Source: Diphasiastrum complanatum (taxonomy: Eukaryota; Streptophyta; Lycopodiopsida; Lycopodiales; Lycopodiaceae). Taken from it: a stretch of 31,171 bases of DNA. Shown here piece by piece: positions 29,640 to 31,171 of the stretch. The first letter of the stretch is position 1. Every line of letters starts with the position of its first letter. Made by a program: the position numbers and the translations under genes. A model generated the notes under the pieces. That model saw only the letters and a program-made list of their open reading frames with translations, searched no databases and was not told where the DNA came from. Where the stretch lies: NCBI GenBank assembly GCA_029204225.1, contig MU836275.1, positions 1-31,171 on the forward strand, in the 5' to 3' direction.

Positions 29640-31171
29640 AATAATGAAGCATCAAGTCGAAGGGTGAGGATCTGCATGCTCCATCCGAAGTAGGGAACCA
29701 ACATAAACTCGGCAATAAGTCGAAACATGGACCTGTAATCCATCAAAGGCTTCCACATCATTCGAAATACTTCTTATCATAAGGACAATAAAAAGAGTAC
29801 CAAACTCTTTTGGCATCACATCCTCCCAAACCTTACCATCAATGACTTGCTCATAGAATAGGCAATGTACCAACATCATGATGAAGAGTAAGTGTAGAAC
29901 CAAAAAAATTAGCAAGAGGTATTGATTTTAAAGAGGCATGTGCCTTCTTTTCGTAGTAAGATATTTCTTTGCTATCCTGCAAAGTCTCCAATAGTTGACA
30001 AGGAACTGTTATGGGCTGGTCAACACTTTGCTGCCCAAAGTGTTCCCAACATGGACCATGTTGTCCATAATCTTCCGCAGGCCGTTCGCGAAGCATAATG
30101 GACTGCTCATGATGTAAAATAGGCTGTAAATGACCAAGACAAGATGATTGAAACCTGTTGTTCAACGTCTTCATCATAAAAATTTGGCAAACTATCAAGA
30201 GATGCATCAACGATGGCATCATCAAAGCCCTGAACAAAAGTACTAATGGACACATGTTGATCCCTCCTCGATTAGTACAAAAAGGTTCCAAAGAGTGCTT
30301 GAATTTTTCAGCCTTTGCTAAAACATCAAATTGAAAAGATTTCGTATGAAACTTTTTACTAATGCATCCATCATATGCATCAACTTGCGATGACTTAAAA
30401 AAGAAGATTGTTTCAACATCTGCAATGTATCGTTGTTGAGAGATGAAGATTTCTGCCCCATGTAGAAGATCAACAAGAACCCAAGTGTGGTTCTTCATGA
30501 GTGAGTTATACTCCTCTTGCATCGCATCCTCCCAACATTTTACTCCTCTGGCCTGCTCATAAAAAACAGGTTCTACTGCACCATCCTCAATAGAAATAAG
30601 AGCAAAATCAGAAAAATCAGCAAATTCTACTAATTTAGTAGAGGCACGAGTCTTCCCTTCATAGAAATGATCCACTTTGTTGTCCTGCAAAGTCTGCAAC
30701 AACCATTTAGGGACTGGTTTGGGCTGTCCAACAGCCTTACCTTTGTCAACACTTTGTTGTCCAAAGTGTTCCGAACTTAGACCTTGCTGTCCAATGTTTT
30801 CCAAAATTGGACCTTGCTGTCCAATGTCTTGAACAGGCTGCTCTTCACAATAAATAGGTTCTTCTTGATGAACTATGGGCTGCAAAATTGAAGAAGTAGT
30901 GGGACGTTCACTAGAAGTAGATGGCAGTCTCTTCTCTTCATGATTAGATGGCAAAACCAAATCTGGAAATATTTCAACATATGCATCATGGGGGAAGTCT
31001 CCTTTCATGACAGAGTGGGCGCAACATCATAGGAGGTTTTTTCATCAAAATGAACATCACGACTCACTATGATTTTATTAGTATCCATATTAAACAACCT
31101 ATAGCCCTTGCTTTCATTACTATAGCCATCAAATATGCATTTAACTTCTTTATCATCAAGCTTGGTTCTTA
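29640..31171 (-). pseudogene. Copia C6 pol: integrase end, linker, start of RT
   Basis: From the right edge on the minus strand: KEVKCIFDGYSNESKGYRLF and IIVSRDVHFDE, the integrase C-terminal region, then an in-frame stop just before 31008. A long open frame (31008-29851) then holds a Gln-rich linker (DIGQQGPILENIGQQG, HFGQQSVDKGKAV) and PKPVPKWLLQTLQDNKVD. The RT start is EPVFYEQARGVKCWEDAMQE and EYNSLMKNHTWVLVDL. After ~250 residues the linker and RT start occur again in decayed form: LQPILHHEQSIML, HFGQQSVDQ, LLETLQDSKEISYYEKKA, and in a shifted frame YEQVIDGKVWEDVMPKEF. RT catalytic motifs and RNase H are absent; the sequence passes to the 3' leader and polypurine tract. Confidence 0.8.
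29650..31008. repeat. ~756-bp tandem duplication in C6 pol
   Basis: Copy A (linker LQPIVHQ at ~30885 to RT start near 30481) and copy B (LQPILHH at ~30129 to ~29790) are offset by about 756 bp and match in order along their length. Copy B is shorter in the Gln-rich part and more decayed. The duplication may extend to ~31000 and ~29650. Confidence 0.7.

Larger units (their letters stand above)
28734..31171 (-). mobile_element. Degenerate Ty1/copia element C6, partial
   Basis: The minus strand has the integrase end, a linker, the start of RT, then (after loss of the rest of RT and RNase H) the 3' leader, a polypurine tract and the LTR. It continues beyond the right edge of the window. It lies in the same orientation as C5 and abuts its pol end, which fits an insertion of C6 into C5. 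Confidence 0.7.

Overview
The window looks like a stretch of land-plant nuclear DNA made almost entirely of old, broken LTR retrotransposons. The reasons are plant-type Ty1/copia PBS sequences (TGGTATCAGA, initiator-Met tRNA type), Ty1/copia RT-RNase H domains, plant-type Ty3/gypsy pol, LTRs with TATA boxes, and AT-rich spacers with microsatellites. Every retroelement gene seen carries stops, frameshifts or deletions, so the elements are dead relics. Many unrelated families lie side by side, which suits a large, slowly purged plant genome such as a gymnosperm or fern; the species cannot be told from the sequence. I see no convincing host gene, no rRNA or tRNA gene and no CRISPR array.

Layout, left to right. 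(1) 1-543, + strand: 3' end of a copia pol (RNase H). (2) 545-~4725, - strand: copia element C2, meeting the first one tail to tail; it has an LTR, PBS, gag, protease, integrase and RNase H, but most of the RT is gone. (3) ~5089-13140, - strand: a large gypsy element, G1. In its own direction it reads RT thumb, RNase H, integrase, end of pol near 11046, a 25-bp minisatellite in two arrays, a decayed ~3 kb coding region of unknown family (9223 down to ~6170), a polypurine tract and a ~0.9 kb LTR. (4) 13770-14801, + strand: gag-protease of a second gypsy, G2. (5) 15880-16490: a C-rich block rich in CCGCA. (6) 16604-17563, + strand: gag of a third gypsy, G3. (7) 17564-20515: AT-rich sequence without recognisable genes. 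(8) 20516-22440, - strand: copia C3 (RT, RNase H, short LTR). (9) 22729-~27480, + strand: copia C4, with a ~1.3 kb 5' LTR, PBS, gag, protease, integrase and RT. (10) ~28100-28733, - strand: 3' end of copia C5. (11) 28734-31171, - strand: copia C6, which abuts and probably interrupts C5 and runs off the right edge.

The most unusual structure is the 3' half of G1. An extra coding-like region and a minisatellite lie between pol and the 3' LTR, an arrangement known for Tat-lineage plant gypsy elements (additional ORFs and hypervariable, tandem-repeat-rich 3' untranslated regions). Its protein matches nothing I recognise. Other notable structures are repeat arrays in U3 of the C5 and C6 LTRs, a ~756-bp tandem duplication in C6 pol, and small tandem duplications that break copia domains in C3 and C4.
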